Source: Sedimentibacter hydroxybenzoicus DSM 7310
GTDB taxonomy: Bacteria; Bacillota; Clostridia; Tissierellales; Sedimentibacteraceae
Direction of reading: 5' to 3'
DNA length: 64,000 bases
Assembly: GCF_013403245.1 (NCBI RefSeq)
Contig: NZ_JACBNQ010000002.1
Span: 395,377-459,376 of the forward strand
In this document: piece after piece, positions 15,778-24,810 of the stretch
How the letters are laid out: each line of letters opens with the position of its first letter
Numbering within the stretch: the stretch's first letter is position 1
Translations under genes and position numbers: made by a program
The notes under the pieces: model-generated
What the model saw: the letters and a program-made list of their open reading frames with translations, nothing else
What the model was told of the DNA's origin: nothing
Databases searched by the model: none

Positions 15778-16845
15778 ATGGCAAAGCTAAAGAAAAGGTC
15801 TGACGGACGTTACTGTAAGAATGTAACCGTCGGAAGGAATGAAGATGGAAGTTTAAGGCGTAAGATGATTTATGCTAATACTCAAAAAGAATTGGATTTA
15901 AAGGTTGCTGAATTAACCTTACAGGTTGACAAAGGTATTATTATTGACGATAAGGGCATGACAGTAGGTGAATGGGCTAAAAAGTGGTATGAGTCTTATG
16001 TTGAGAAAACCACCAAGGCACATAATACTAAAATCAAATACGAAAATATTGTATTCAATCATATCATTCCATGCATAGGATATATTAAAATAAAGGATTT
16101 AAAACAATACCAGGTCCAAAATATGTTTAATGAAAAGGAGCAGGATGGTTTTACTAAAACAATAGAATTAATGAAACTTACTCTTAACCAAATTCTTGAG
16201 CAAGCTGTTGAAAATGATTATATTTATAAAAATGTTGCTAAAGGTGTAAGGATAAAAAGTTACAAGGCACCGGAAAAACAACCTCTGACGGACGAGCAAA
16301 TAAATAAAATTAAAAATACTAATCATTCAATGCATAATGTGATTCTATTCTTAATCTATACCGGCATGAGGATCGGAGAAGCTGTTGCCTTAACATGGGC
16401 AGATGTTGATTTCAAGAATAAAATTATACACGTTACTAAAACCGCTGATTTTTACAATGATGAAGCAAATACAAAAACACCTAAAACAACCGCAAGTATT
16501 AGAGATATTCCAATAGTTGAACCTCTATATAAAATACTTGAATGTATGTTCAAAGAAACTGAAAGCATCTATGTTTTTTCTTATAATGGCAATATGTTTA
16601 AGCATGGCACACTTGATAAACGCAAACTATATTATTGCAAGAAATTAGGATTTGATTTTACATTTCATCAATGCCGACATACTTGTGCAACAATGCTATA
16701 TAATGCAGGTGTAGGTATAAAAGAAGCCCAAAACTGGTTGGGGCATGCAAACATAAAAACGACTATGGACGTATATACGCATCTTGATAAGAAGAACAAA
16801 GAAAGTGCGTTGTCAAAAATGAATGAAATGCTTTTAGCCAAATGA
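15778..16845 (+). CDS. int: Phage tyrosine integrase
   Basis: About 355 residues, starting at ATG 15778 seven bases after GAGGAGG rather than at the upstream TTG. The catalytic set is intact: R198 in 'GMRIGEA', H297 and R300 in 'FHQCRHTC', H323 in 'LGHANI', and Y333 in 'MDVYTHL'. An AP2-like arm-binding domain (residues 1-55) and a core-binding SAM-like domain (65-150) precede it. It inserts and excises the prophage, whose right attachment site must lie just downstream because a chromosomal gene resumes about 125 bases later. Confidence 0.95.
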   Translation: MAKLKKRSDGRYCKNVTVGRNEDGSLRRKMIYANTQKELDLKVAELTLQVDKGIIIDDKGMTVGEWAKKWYESYVEKTTKAHNTKIKYENIVFNHIIPCIGYIKIKDLKQYQVQNMFNEKEQDGFTKTIELMKLTLNQILEQAVENDYIYKNVAKGVRIKSYKAPEKQPLTDEQINKIKNTNHSMHNVILFLIYTGMRIGEAVALTWADVDFKNKIIHVTKTADFYNDEANTKTPKTTASIRDIPIVEPLYKILECMFKETESIYVFSYNGNMFKHGTLDKRKLYYCKKLGFDFTFHQCRHTCATMLYNAGVGIKEAQNWLGHANIKTTMDVYTHLDKKNKESALSKMNEMLLAK

Positions 16846-16975
16846 CAACATTTTTGACAACATTTTAGTGATAAATGTTGAATATTATGAGAATATAGAT
16901 AATATGATATTTATTGATTTATCAACGTTTTATTTATTTTTCAACATCAGGAGTCACGATATATATATAATGTTA
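16846..16975. other. Probable right attachment site (attR) of the prophage
   Basis: Two direct copies of TGACAACATTTT occur at the integrase stop and look like arm-type integrase sites. Beyond them the helicase reading frame becomes open near 16921 and recognisable as protein near 16969. The crossover core should lie between about 16900 and 16975, but the left end of the prophage is outside the window so it cannot be pinned down. Confidence 0.6.
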
Positions 16976-17910
16976 CCATACAAACATGGTTTTCATTTTT
17001 AATTGAGCATGGTGCTAAACCATATCAAGGAAAACTTACAAATAAAAGAATAAACGGCCTACTGCTTGTAAATGAAAAATCGGGATTAAAATACAAGAGC
17101 AAATTTCCGGTGTATTTTTCAGAGGATGAAATTGATAAACACTATTTTACAAGTGATTACCAAATATATTCTGATAAACTTTCTAAATTTGCTGTTAAGT
17201 GTAATGAGAAAAGTAAAGGGTATGTAGTCGAACGAATTTCAGCGTTGTTTCAGAATATTTTTATTGACGAAGTACAAGATATGGCAGGATATGATTTGGA
17301 ATTTATAAGACTATTAATGGAAACTGATTCTGTAATCAGAATGGCTGGTGATCCTAGACAAGTAACCTATCATACACATTTTTCTAGTAAATATAAAAAA
17401 TATTCTGAGGGAAAAATTCAAGAATTTATGTTAAAGGAATGTCTCAACACGGAGTGTATTATTGATACATACAGCCTTAAAGGCAGCTGGCGTAATAATC
17501 TAGCTATTTGCGAATTTGCAAATAAATTGTTTCCAGAATATCCACAATGTGAATCATTACAGGAGGAAACTACTGAACATGATGGTGTATTCTTCGTAGA
17601 AGAAAAGGATATAGAGAACTACCTAAAAAAATACTCACCATTGCAATTAAGATATGATAGGAAAACTAAAAAAGTTAATCCTAACTACGACGTAAAAAAT
17701 TTTGGTGAATCAAAAGGGGCAACATATAATAGGGTTTTAATCTATCCAACAAAGAAGATGTTAGACTGGATAATAAAAGGTGAAAAAATAGATAGTTTTG
17801 AAATAAAATGTAAACTTTATGTAGCTGTAACCAGAGCAAAGTTTAGTGTTGCAATAGTGTGTAAAAACAACACTAAATCAGATGTACTACCGATATATAA
17901 ATGTGATTAA
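16969..17910 (+). pseudogene. UvrD-type helicase, 5' part removed by the prophage
   Basis: Open frame of about 313 residues whose similarity starts at 'NVTIQTWFSFLIEHGAKPY', the motif Ic region of UvrD/Rep helicases, well before the first ATG (17110). Walker B 'IFIDEVQDMAGYDLEF', motif III 'GDPRQVTY' and motif VI 'LYVAVTRAKFS' are present, but Walker A and the first ATP-binding segment are missing. The break coincides with the prophage right end, so the gene was most likely split by integration and the 5' part should lie at the other end. Related helicases occur in defence loci beside OLD-type nucleases (Gabija GajB is one case). Its exact system is not provable here. Confidence 0.75.
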
Positions 17911-18281
17911 AATTTGCAGTTAAAGGAATAAGGAGTCCATAGTTAACTTTAAAAACGGTAAAACTTAATAAAATCAATTATTTAGAGATACTGATGGTTG
18001 GATAATATTCAATAATTTTTCTTTTTGTTGAAATTGTTGAAACATATTAACTTGATTTTCTAATTACAGCAAATTCAAATGATTTATACGAATAGAACAT
18101 TAGGGACAAATAGGAGTAACAAAGTCTGAAAGAAGGGATATGCTTACGGAACTAATAAATATGCAGTAGGTATAGTAGGAAATTTATAGATATATTATAA
18201 AATCAAATGATGATAGTATGTAGGAGAAACTTATAAAAAGTGAAATAATATAAAAAGTTTATTAGGGGAGAACGATAAGAC
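17911..18281 (+). other. Intergenic region before the AAA ATPase
   Basis: About 370 AT-rich bases. The only coding trace is a short open tail near 18140-18190 (reading GYAYGTNKYAVGIVGNL then stop), a possible gene remnant. I see no clear hairpin or promoter; an AGGGGAG ribosome site precedes the ATG at 18282. Confidence 0.4.
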
Positions 18282-19976
18282 ATGGAGATTACAGACAAGG
18301 TTTTTTCTGAATTATTGAATGAGATAGAAAAAGTACGAAGAAGAAAAATTGTTGATTACAGAACAGAGGAAGATATAGGTTATATAGATGTTTCTAATAA
18401 TTTGGAGAAAGTACAAATTTCTAATAATCATTTAATTTTTGGACGACGGGGAAGTGGTAAAACTACACTAATATTAGCTGCATTAAAAAGAAATACTAAG
18501 AATGTTGTTTCTGCAATTGATATACAACCTATAAAAAGTGATGCAATTGATAACGTTATTCTAAAAATATTAACTCAAACTTTATCGGAGTTATTAAAGG
18601 CACATCATGAACTATTTTATAAGATTGAAAAAGACTATAATGAACAATATAGAGGATTTTCAGGAATACAAAATTTTATTCTGAAAAGAAGAAGTAAAGA
18701 AGTAAAAGAAAGTTATGTGGGAGGGGTTGAATTTCGCAAGTTAATTGAAACAGAAAAAAAGTTGCTTGATACTATAAAAGATATACCCGATGAAATAACT
18801 TATAATATTTCGCAAGAAAATACAACAATAAGCAAAAAACAACAAATGGAGTGTAATGAGACCTTTCAGAAAGGTTCTTTAGATATAGAAACACAAATAA
18901 ATGGTCGATATAAAATCATTCAAGGGAAAATAGATGCAACTCTTTCTGCAGTGGTTTCAAAAAACTATAAAGATACGGTTGAATCAAATAGTAATCAATC
19001 TTCTGAGATTATAGCGTCTTATATGAAAACATTAAAAAAATCAGATATAATTCAGGAGCAGCGGGAGAGAATAGCTTTCATTTTTAATGAAATCAAAAGA
19101 ATATATAATGTCGGTGTATATGTATATCTAGATGATTTCTATCAAATACCTATTGAAAAACAACCTGTAATAATACAATATTTTCATGACATATATAAGT
19201 ATTGCGCTAATTATTCTTTCTGTTTCAAATTGGCTGCATTGCCGTACAGATTACGTATGAACAAAACTGGCAATGTTGATATGTCATATAAAGATGATTT
19301 TTCTCCGATTAAATTAGATAGTGATTTATCTGAATTGGAGTCTACAAAAGATTATTTATTGAGTATTCTAGTAAATTTAGATTCAACATTAGATATTAAA
19401 AAGCAAGACATTGTAAACTTGTTTAATAATGATGAAGTTTTGCTGTATTCTATTATTGCGACAGGAGGAGTACCAAGGGATTTTTTATTAATTTTTGCAG
19501 AATTGATTAAAGCAGTTCGAAATGATAATAAAAGCAGTATCCAGAAAGAACATGTATATACTGTTATAAAAAGTTTACGCGAAGACAAAGATAATAATAT
19601 TGAATATGATACAGACATATCACCGCAAATAATACGGAAAGCAGTAGAAATTATTAATGAAGAAGTTGTTGGTGGATTAAATACCAATGTTATTTTGTAT
19701 CCTAAATTATTAGCAGAAAAACACGAAGTATTGCTTAAAAACTTGGTGAATCTAAGATATTTTCACATAATAAAAGATTCTGTGACTTCGGAAAACCGAA
19801 AAAAAGAAGAGTTTGTAGCATATCTAGTTGATATGAGTTTTTATGCCGTTAATAAGAGATTGCGTCCCAATTTTGACTTTAGAAGGTTTTGGGAAACTGA
19901 TAGTGCAGCAAGATTAACCCAATTGAGGCAATCAAAAATTTGGAGTTTTCCGGAGAATATTTTAGGTGACGTGTGA
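18282..19976 (+). CDS. Orphan P-loop ATPase (ORC/CDC6- or STAND-like AAA)
   Basis: A 564-residue protein. Walker A is 'FGRRGSGKTT' (53-62) and a Walker B-like 'VYVYLDDFYQIP' lies near 282-293. A long charged insert (about 90-250) separates the two. A sensor-like 'ATGGVPRDFLLIFAEL' and a C-terminal winged-helix-like part follow. The order and the GG-V-PRD motif fit ORC-CDC6/AAA-type ATPases found in bacterial defence islands. It stands alone, about 230 bases before the Shedu-type gene. No partner nuclease is fused to it. Function inferred from context only. Confidence 0.6.
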   Translation: MEITDKVFSELLNEIEKVRRRKIVDYRTEEDIGYIDVSNNLEKVQISNNHLIFGRRGSGKTTLILAALKRNTKNVVSAIDIQPIKSDAIDNVILKILTQTLSELLKAHHELFYKIEKDYNEQYRGFSGIQNFILKRRSKEVKESYVGGVEFRKLIETEKKLLDTIKDIPDEITYNISQENTTISKKQQMECNETFQKGSLDIETQINGRYKIIQGKIDATLSAVVSKNYKDTVESNSNQSSEIIASYMKTLKKSDIIQEQRERIAFIFNEIKRIYNVGVYVYLDDFYQIPIEKQPVIIQYFHDIYKYCANYSFCFKLAALPYRLRMNKTGNVDMSYKDDFSPIKLDSDLSELESTKDYLLSILVNLDSTLDIKKQDIVNLFNNDEVLLYSIIATGGVPRDFLLIFAELIKAVRNDNKSSIQKEHVYTVIKSLREDKDNNIEYDTDISPQIIRKAVEIINEEVVGGLNTNVILYPKLLAEKHEVLLKNLVNLRYFHIIKDSVTSENRKKEEFVAYLVDMSFYAVNKRLRPNFDFRRFWETDSAARLTQLRQSKIWSFPENILGDV

Positions 19977-20209
19977 TAATTAAAAGAGATTCATTCAATT
20001 TCAAATTCAAATAATTAAAAATTGGACAAAACCAAAGGATGGATTTTTTACATGATACTAATGTTGAGGAACTTCTAATAGAGATTAAGAAATTCTATTA
20101 AAAGTATTTGTAATCTACCTATTGATTTAATTCTAGTTTAAAAGATTTAATCAACTTAAGAAAAGTTTGTAGGATAATATTATACCGAAGTTGAATTAGG
20201 AGAAAAGTT

Positions 20210-21286
20210 ATGAAAATAAGTGATTTTATATTCGAATTTCCTACTCATTCAAGATATCCAGGTTTGTGTAGAGTACGGATTTTTGTTAGTTCTGAAGGAA
20301 ATATAGTTTCAGTTCTGACTGATATTGGAGATAAAAATCCATCTTCATCTGTAACAAATTCAATTGAAAGTATCTGTCAATCTTTGATTCAGAAAGGTCT
20401 AGTTACTGATAGCACATTATTTATTGAGCACTACGAAGATGATGTTTTTGATTTAAGTCATACATTTGATATTATTGAATTTAACTCTGGATGCCCACAG
20501 TGGCACTCTGTTGGTTTTAAAAAGGTAAAAATCTTGCTTTCTTGTGATGATGAAGAATTTTTATGTTTAACGAAAGATAATGTTCGATTACAAAAAGAAA
20601 TTGATTTGAAAAGACATGCTATAGATCCTTATATGGACTTCCCATATGAAGAGGACCCTATCATTATTAAACGGAGAATTGAAATTGAAGATGGGAAAAT
20701 ATCTAAAGAGTCATTAAAACAATTAGTTGATTCTAAAGCTAATGAGCATGAACTTCAAGAGAAATTAAAAACTGATTTATCTGTAATAGGAGAAACATAT
20801 GCTTATTTTCAAAATGAGTATATTTGTTTTTCTGAATTTCCTATTGGTGAAAGGAAAGTGGATTTTGTAGTATTTACTGGTCGATCAAGAATGGAAGTGG
20901 TTTTAATTGAAGTAAAAGGTGCAGATTTTAGTCTTGTTAATCAAAATAATTACGCAAACTTTTCTAGTAAACTTGAGGAGGCGGCAAGTCAATTACGCTC
21001 TCATTGGAATTACATACATCGTAACTATGAATATTTTCGAAGGTATGTTCATGAATTAAGATTAACTATCGAAAGAGGAGGTTTAAAATATAATGCCTTT
21101 TTGGGAGCATCCCCAAGGTTAAGCGTAGACAGTAATAAAGATATCATAATTAGAAATGTTATTATATGTGGTCGTTCTGTTGATGATTTAGAAGAAAGTA
21201 AAAAAAGACATGAATACGAAAGCAATTCCCAAATGTCACTAAAACTTGAAACATGGGATTCTTTGCTATTCAAAATTAGAAGATGA
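20210..21286 (+). CDS. Shedu-type anti-phage nuclease (SduA domain, DUF4263)
   Basis: A 358-residue protein. The C-terminal SduA nuclease domain starts at 'NEHELQEKLKTD' (178-189); its PD-(D/E)xK-like residues are D218 in 'RKVDFVVF' and E234/K236 in 'VLIEVKGAD', followed by the typical 'AASQLRSHWNYI' helix. Residues 1-150 are a variable sensing domain unlike anything I recognise. Shedu is a single-gene defence that degrades DNA during phage infection. It is separated from the ATPase by about 230 bases; whether the two cooperate is unknown. Confidence 0.85.
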   Translation: MKISDFIFEFPTHSRYPGLCRVRIFVSSEGNIVSVLTDIGDKNPSSSVTNSIESICQSLIQKGLVTDSTLFIEHYEDDVFDLSHTFDIIEFNSGCPQWHSVGFKKVKILLSCDDEEFLCLTKDNVRLQKEIDLKRHAIDPYMDFPYEEDPIIIKRRIEIEDGKISKESLKQLVDSKANEHELQEKLKTDLSVIGETYAYFQNEYICFSEFPIGERKVDFVVFTGRSRMEVVLIEVKGADFSLVNQNNYANFSSKLEEAASQLRSHWNYIHRNYEYFRRYVHELRLTIERGGLKYNAFLGASPRLSVDSNKDIIIRNVIICGRSVDDLEESKKRHEYESNSQMSLKLETWDSLLFKIRR

Positions 21287-21310
21287 TCATGATATTTATC
21301 CACCAAGGGA

Positions 21311-21391
21311 ATGCTGGGTTCAAGTGTCATCATTATTGCACACTCAAGGCACGTGGAGACCGTAATCCTGTTGCAACGCTTGAAAGCCTGA
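21311..21391 (+). repeat. Junction scar A: rlmD (rumA) 3'-end remnant
   Basis: An open stretch reads 'SVIIIAHSRHVETVILLQRL' and stops. The 'H-x-x-HVETVxLL' part matches the C-terminus of the 23S rRNA uracil methyltransferase RlmD/RumA. Related copies lie near 30.65, 33.85, 41.15 and 63.75 kb in the same direction. The serine recombinase gene begins about 140 bases further on. Confidence 0.6.
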
Positions 21392-21433
21392 TAAATAGTG
21401 GGGTTGAAAGACTATAAATAGAAATATATTTTG

Positions 21434-21478
21434 ACGCGAAAGAATGATATGATACTTTCGCGTTTTTTCTTTTTTTGA
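21434..21478 (+). terminator. Rho-independent terminator
   Basis: ACGCGAAAG (21434-21442) pairs with CTTTCGCGT (21455-21463), followed by a T-rich run. It insulates the Shedu/scar segment from the recombinase gene. Confidence 0.8.
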
Positions 21479-21529
21479 TAAAATATTAATGTACAATGAT
21501 ATTTTATATAGATTAAAGAAGGAATACAA

Positions 21530-22777
21530 ATGAAAAAAGTATGGATTATACCCCCTGCGCCTAAAGAAAATAAAAAGATTAGGGTTGCTGCTTATTGTCG
21601 TGTCAGTACATTCGGACCTGCTCAATTACATAGTCTGGATACTCAGATAGAAGCTTACACAAGAATGATAAAAAATAATAAAGATTGGAGATTTGCCGGT
21701 GTGTTTTATGATGTCGAAAGCGGACTGCGTCGGAAAGGAAGAACTGAACTGGATAAAATGCTTAAGAAAGCTGAAAAAGGTAAAATAGATTATATTATTA
21801 CAAAGTCAATCAGCAGAATATCCAGAGACACTTTAGAAGTTTTTAAAATTATAAGAAATTTAAGGGAGAGAGGGATTAATATGCATTTTGAAAATGAAAA
21901 CTTAGATTCAATCAATATAAACAATGAATATGAAATTACATTAAGAGGTATGTTGGCACAGGATGAAAGCAGAAATAAAAGTGAGGATATTCAGTGGGGA
22001 CTACAACGCAAATTTGAAAAAGGGGATATCTTTACAAAATATAAGAGTTTCATGGGATATACTTGTGCAGATGATACGCTTGCCATTGTTCCGGAGCAGG
22101 CAGAGGTTGTCAGAAAGATATTTGAATTATATTTGCAAGGTCTTTCATTAGGGCAAATAAAGTCATATTTGGAATCTCAAGGCATTAAAACTGCAATGGG
22201 AAAAGAAACTTGGGATACAAAAACAATTCATAAAATGCTGAAAAACGAAAAATACAAAGGCGATACAATGCTGCAAAAGACTGTTACAGAGGATTTTATG
22301 ACTGGAAAGAAAATTAAAAATACAGACCAGCGAAACATATATTATATAAAAGATAGTCATCCAGCCATTGTTTCTGCCGAAGTGTTTGATAAAGTTCAGC
22401 AAAAAATGGCAAAACGTGCGAGGTATGTGAGTAATGAGGAGGGTACATTAGAAACAAGTGGGAGCAAATATAATAGCAAATATCTGCTTGGTAATTTACT
22501 TGTGTGTGGCGATTGTGGTATGCCATATCGTAGAAGGACGGAAAGAGGTAAGGTAGTGTGGAGATGTTCAACAAGAATTGAAAAAGGAAGGCAGACTTGT
22601 TCTAATTCTCCTACTTTGGACGAAGGCTGGATAAAGGATACCTTGAATGAAGTTGTTTGCCAGAATGGAATTTATGATGAAAGCATAGTAAGGGATGAAG
22701 TTGGTAAAATCCAGATTTTTGATACTTTTATTTTTTATATAAAATATAATGGTTCTCAGGAGAAAAGAACATTTTAG
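21530..22777 (+). CDS. Large serine recombinase
   Basis: A 415-residue site-specific recombinase. The catalytic domain has 'AAYCRVST' with nucleophile S26 and the 'SISRISRDT' segment; then a recombinase domain ('SFMGYTCADDTLAIV ... WDTKTIHKMLKNEKYKGD') and a zinc ribbon ('LVCGDCGMPYRRR ... WRC'). It is shorter than many large serine recombinases (around 500 or more residues) because the coiled-coil C-terminus is reduced. Enzymes of this class insert elements in one direction at fixed targets, and rumA/rlmD is one known target. It follows scar A directly and probably carried the next block. Confidence 0.88.
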   Translation: MKKVWIIPPAPKENKKIRVAAYCRVSTFGPAQLHSLDTQIEAYTRMIKNNKDWRFAGVFYDVESGLRRKGRTELDKMLKKAEKGKIDYIITKSISRISRDTLEVFKIIRNLRERGINMHFENENLDSININNEYEITLRGMLAQDESRNKSEDIQWGLQRKFEKGDIFTKYKSFMGYTCADDTLAIVPEQAEVVRKIFELYLQGLSLGQIKSYLESQGIKTAMGKETWDTKTIHKMLKNEKYKGDTMLQKTVTEDFMTGKKIKNTDQRNIYYIKDSHPAIVSAEVFDKVQQKMAKRARYVSNEEGTLETSGSKYNSKYLLGNLLVCGDCGMPYRRRTERGKVVWRCSTRIEKGRQTCSNSPTLDEGWIKDTLNEVVCQNGIYDESIVRDEVGKIQIFDTFIFYIKYNGSQEKRTF

Positions 22778-23143
22778 AGTGGTTTAAAATTTATAGAGTT
22801 TTTGTGAAATTACTTTTATATAATGGATGTGAGTAATAAAAGGTTTTATTCTTATAGGTTTTACTATTGAATAAAGTGTTTTAAAAATGCATCAAATGTT
22901 TGTGCTCATTTTTTAAGGGATTATTATGATATATTGATGTTTTAGTAAGAATTATAACCTTAAAGTATAATTAGTAAAAAGTTGAGATTAAGGACAACGA
23001 CAAATATATTTTATATTTTCCTATCTTTTATGCTGTATTTATGGTAAAATAATGTCAAAAATTGTATATTGCAATGAAGATTGGATGGCGAATTCATGAA
23101 TAGAATAGTATAATCGTATTCTGATAAAGGAGGATTTTGAACT
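22778..23143 (+). other. Intergenic region upstream of the ABC-three-component operon
   Basis: About 365 AT-rich bases without a gene. Near its right end a TATAAT (23109-23114) follows a small ATTCATGAAT palindrome, about 30 bases before the strong AGGAGG of the next gene. This is the likely operon promoter, although the -35 match is weak. Confidence 0.45.
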
Positions 23144-23371
23144 ATGTTGGAACGTCTTCTTATGGCAGGAGAAAAGTATTATTTTATGCACAAAGAAGTA
23201 ACAATCATAAAGGTTTGGGATTGCTTTCATCTTGCGGAAATAAAGGAGTTAATCAGTCAGCGGTCCCTTTTGGTCGACATTTGTACATTGACTATTAATC
23301 CGAATTATACTAATTCTATATCTTTGCGACTTTTTTTGGAGGAAGAAAATGAGTGCTCTGAATTTTATTGA
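23144..23371 (+). CDS. Small protein at the head of the ABC-three-component operon
   Basis: A 75-residue protein with a strong AGGAGG site. It overlaps the next gene by 23 bases, so it is part of the operon. The sequence 'FMHKEVTIIKVWDCFHLAEIKEL', then 'LLVDICTLTINPNYTNSISLRLF', looks like a compact alpha/beta fold with a conserved Val-Asp-Ile-Cys strand. I recall similar small proteins beside Firmicutes conflict systems but cannot name the family. It could be a regulator or an extra subunit. Confidence 0.6.
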   Translation: MLERLLMAGEKYYFMHKEVTIIKVWDCFHLAEIKELISQRSLLVDICTLTINPNYTNSISLRLFLEEENECSEFY

Positions 23372-24326
23372 AGGTTATATGAATGGTAATGCATGGGAAC
23401 AACTATGTGTTATGTGTTACCGTATGCGATATCAAAATGAGCATTATACTCCTATTTCTGCTGCTCAAGGTGGAGATGGTGGAATTGAGGGATTCACTCA
23501 GTGCGGTATTGTTCATCAATGTTATTGTCCTGAAAAAGATTATTCAGATGAAGAAAATTATGAACATTTGCGTGACAAGATGACAAGAGACATTGGAAAA
23601 CTCCATAAACCGGCTTATATTAAGAAACTTTGTGAATAGGGTGTACCACAAATAATAGAGTGGCATTTTGTGATTCCGGAGCAAAATGATTCACGTATTG
23701 TAAGGCATGCTGAAACTAAAAGGAAAGAAGTGCTAGATGCTAAGAAATCAAATCCAACAATATATACACATATTAGTGATGATTTTAAGGTAATAATAAA
23801 ATGTGCAGATGATTTCTTGTTGGAAATAAGCAGAATAGTTCTCTCTCCCCACAAGGACTATCTACTGAATTTGGAAATAAGGGATACGATTACTCTTGAT
23901 TATACACAATGTGGATCTGAAAAAGTAAAAAACATACAAAGAAAGATTAAAGCGATTAAGAATACAGATGATGATTCTGATGAGGATGTTGTCTTTTTAG
24001 TTAATCATTTTGTAGAATCATACCTTAGTGGATTAGCAGTACTAAGCAAGCTAAGGTTGAGTTTTCCAGAAATTCATAAGTCATTAATCGAATTGGAACA
24101 AAGTTGCAAAAAAGATGTATCAGTAAAAACACGAACGATATCAGATCGTTCAGAAAACTCAAATTTGTTCAATAAACTGCTAGATGATTTTGAAGGTAGA
24201 CTTAAAGAGCAATTTTCTACAACTATTGATTTGGCATCAATTGGAGAACTTAAGCAAGACTTAGTTGCAAGTTGGTTGGCAGATTGCTCAATGGAATTCA
24301 GGAAAGCAGGTGACAATATTGGATAG
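23349..24326 (+). pseudogene. ABC-three-component effector with restriction-endonuclease-like domain, one in-frame amber stop
   Basis: A 325-codon frame with GGAGG before ATG. A single TAG at codon 97 (23637-23639) interrupts it; the same frame continues in register as 'GVPQIIEWHFVIPEQNDSRI', so no frameshift is involved. Residues 1-96 are a nuclease-like domain: W16-E17, 'GGDGGIEGF' (41-49) and 'QCYC' (57-60), a variant PD-(D/E)xK pattern typical of ABC-three-component effectors. The C-terminal part is the conserved helical domain that docks with the ATPase. Either the gene is inactivated by one mutation or the amber codon is read through. The partner genes are intact. Confidence 0.75.
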
Positions 24327-24810
24327 ACAAAATCTAATTGAGAATAACGGCATTGTTTTTAATGCCAAACCAGATGCTGTCCCTTATAATTATCGAGTTA
24401 GCTATAAGGTTTCACAAATTTGTCTTATTCTTGCAAAATCTTGTTGGGGAAGATCTGGATGCTTGCCAGTAAAATTACATATGATATCATTTGCACTTTG
24501 CTCCAAGTCTACAATGGACAAACTCGTAAATTTTGCTCTGAATGAATTTGCGGACACTCCTATAATTCGTTTTGATCCAGCAGTTAACAGAGCAGTAACT
24601 TTCGCAATAGCGGACAATTTGATTATTCATAGTAAAAATGGTAAATACACTCTAACAGACAAAGGAAAGAAATTCGTTGAAGAAATTGATAAAGATCCAA
24701 CCGTACTTGCTGCCGAAAAATTGGATCTTTCAGAATTATCAAAAAAGCTTACTGATGAAAAGATAAAACAGCTATCATATATCTGGAGGAATACTTATGC
24801 TGAGGATTAA
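24319..24810 (+). CDS. ABC-three-component system middle component
   Basis: About 163 residues from TTG 24319, which has AGGTGA just upstream; a longer frame begins at 24265. It overlaps the effector end by 8 bases and the ATPase start by 14 bases. The sequence has a helical core and a winged-helix part ('AVTFAIADNLIIHSKNGKYTLTDKGKKFVEEI'), as described for the middle components that link effector and ATPase in ABC-3C systems. The role is assigned from layout and the winged-helix pattern. Confidence 0.72.
   Translation: MDRQNLIENNGIVFNAKPDAVPYNYRVSYKVSQICLILAKSCWGRSGCLPVKLHMISFALCSKSTMDKLVNFALNEFADTPIIRFDPAVNRAVTFAIADNLIIHSKNGKYTLTDKGKKFVEEIDKDPTVLAAEKLDLSELSKKLTDEKIKQLSYIWRNTYAED

Noticed and set aside
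17911..18281. A regulatory RNA upstream of the AAA ATPase
   Set aside because: No stable stem, conserved motif or terminator could be seen by eye; only AT-rich sequence with a possible gene tail.
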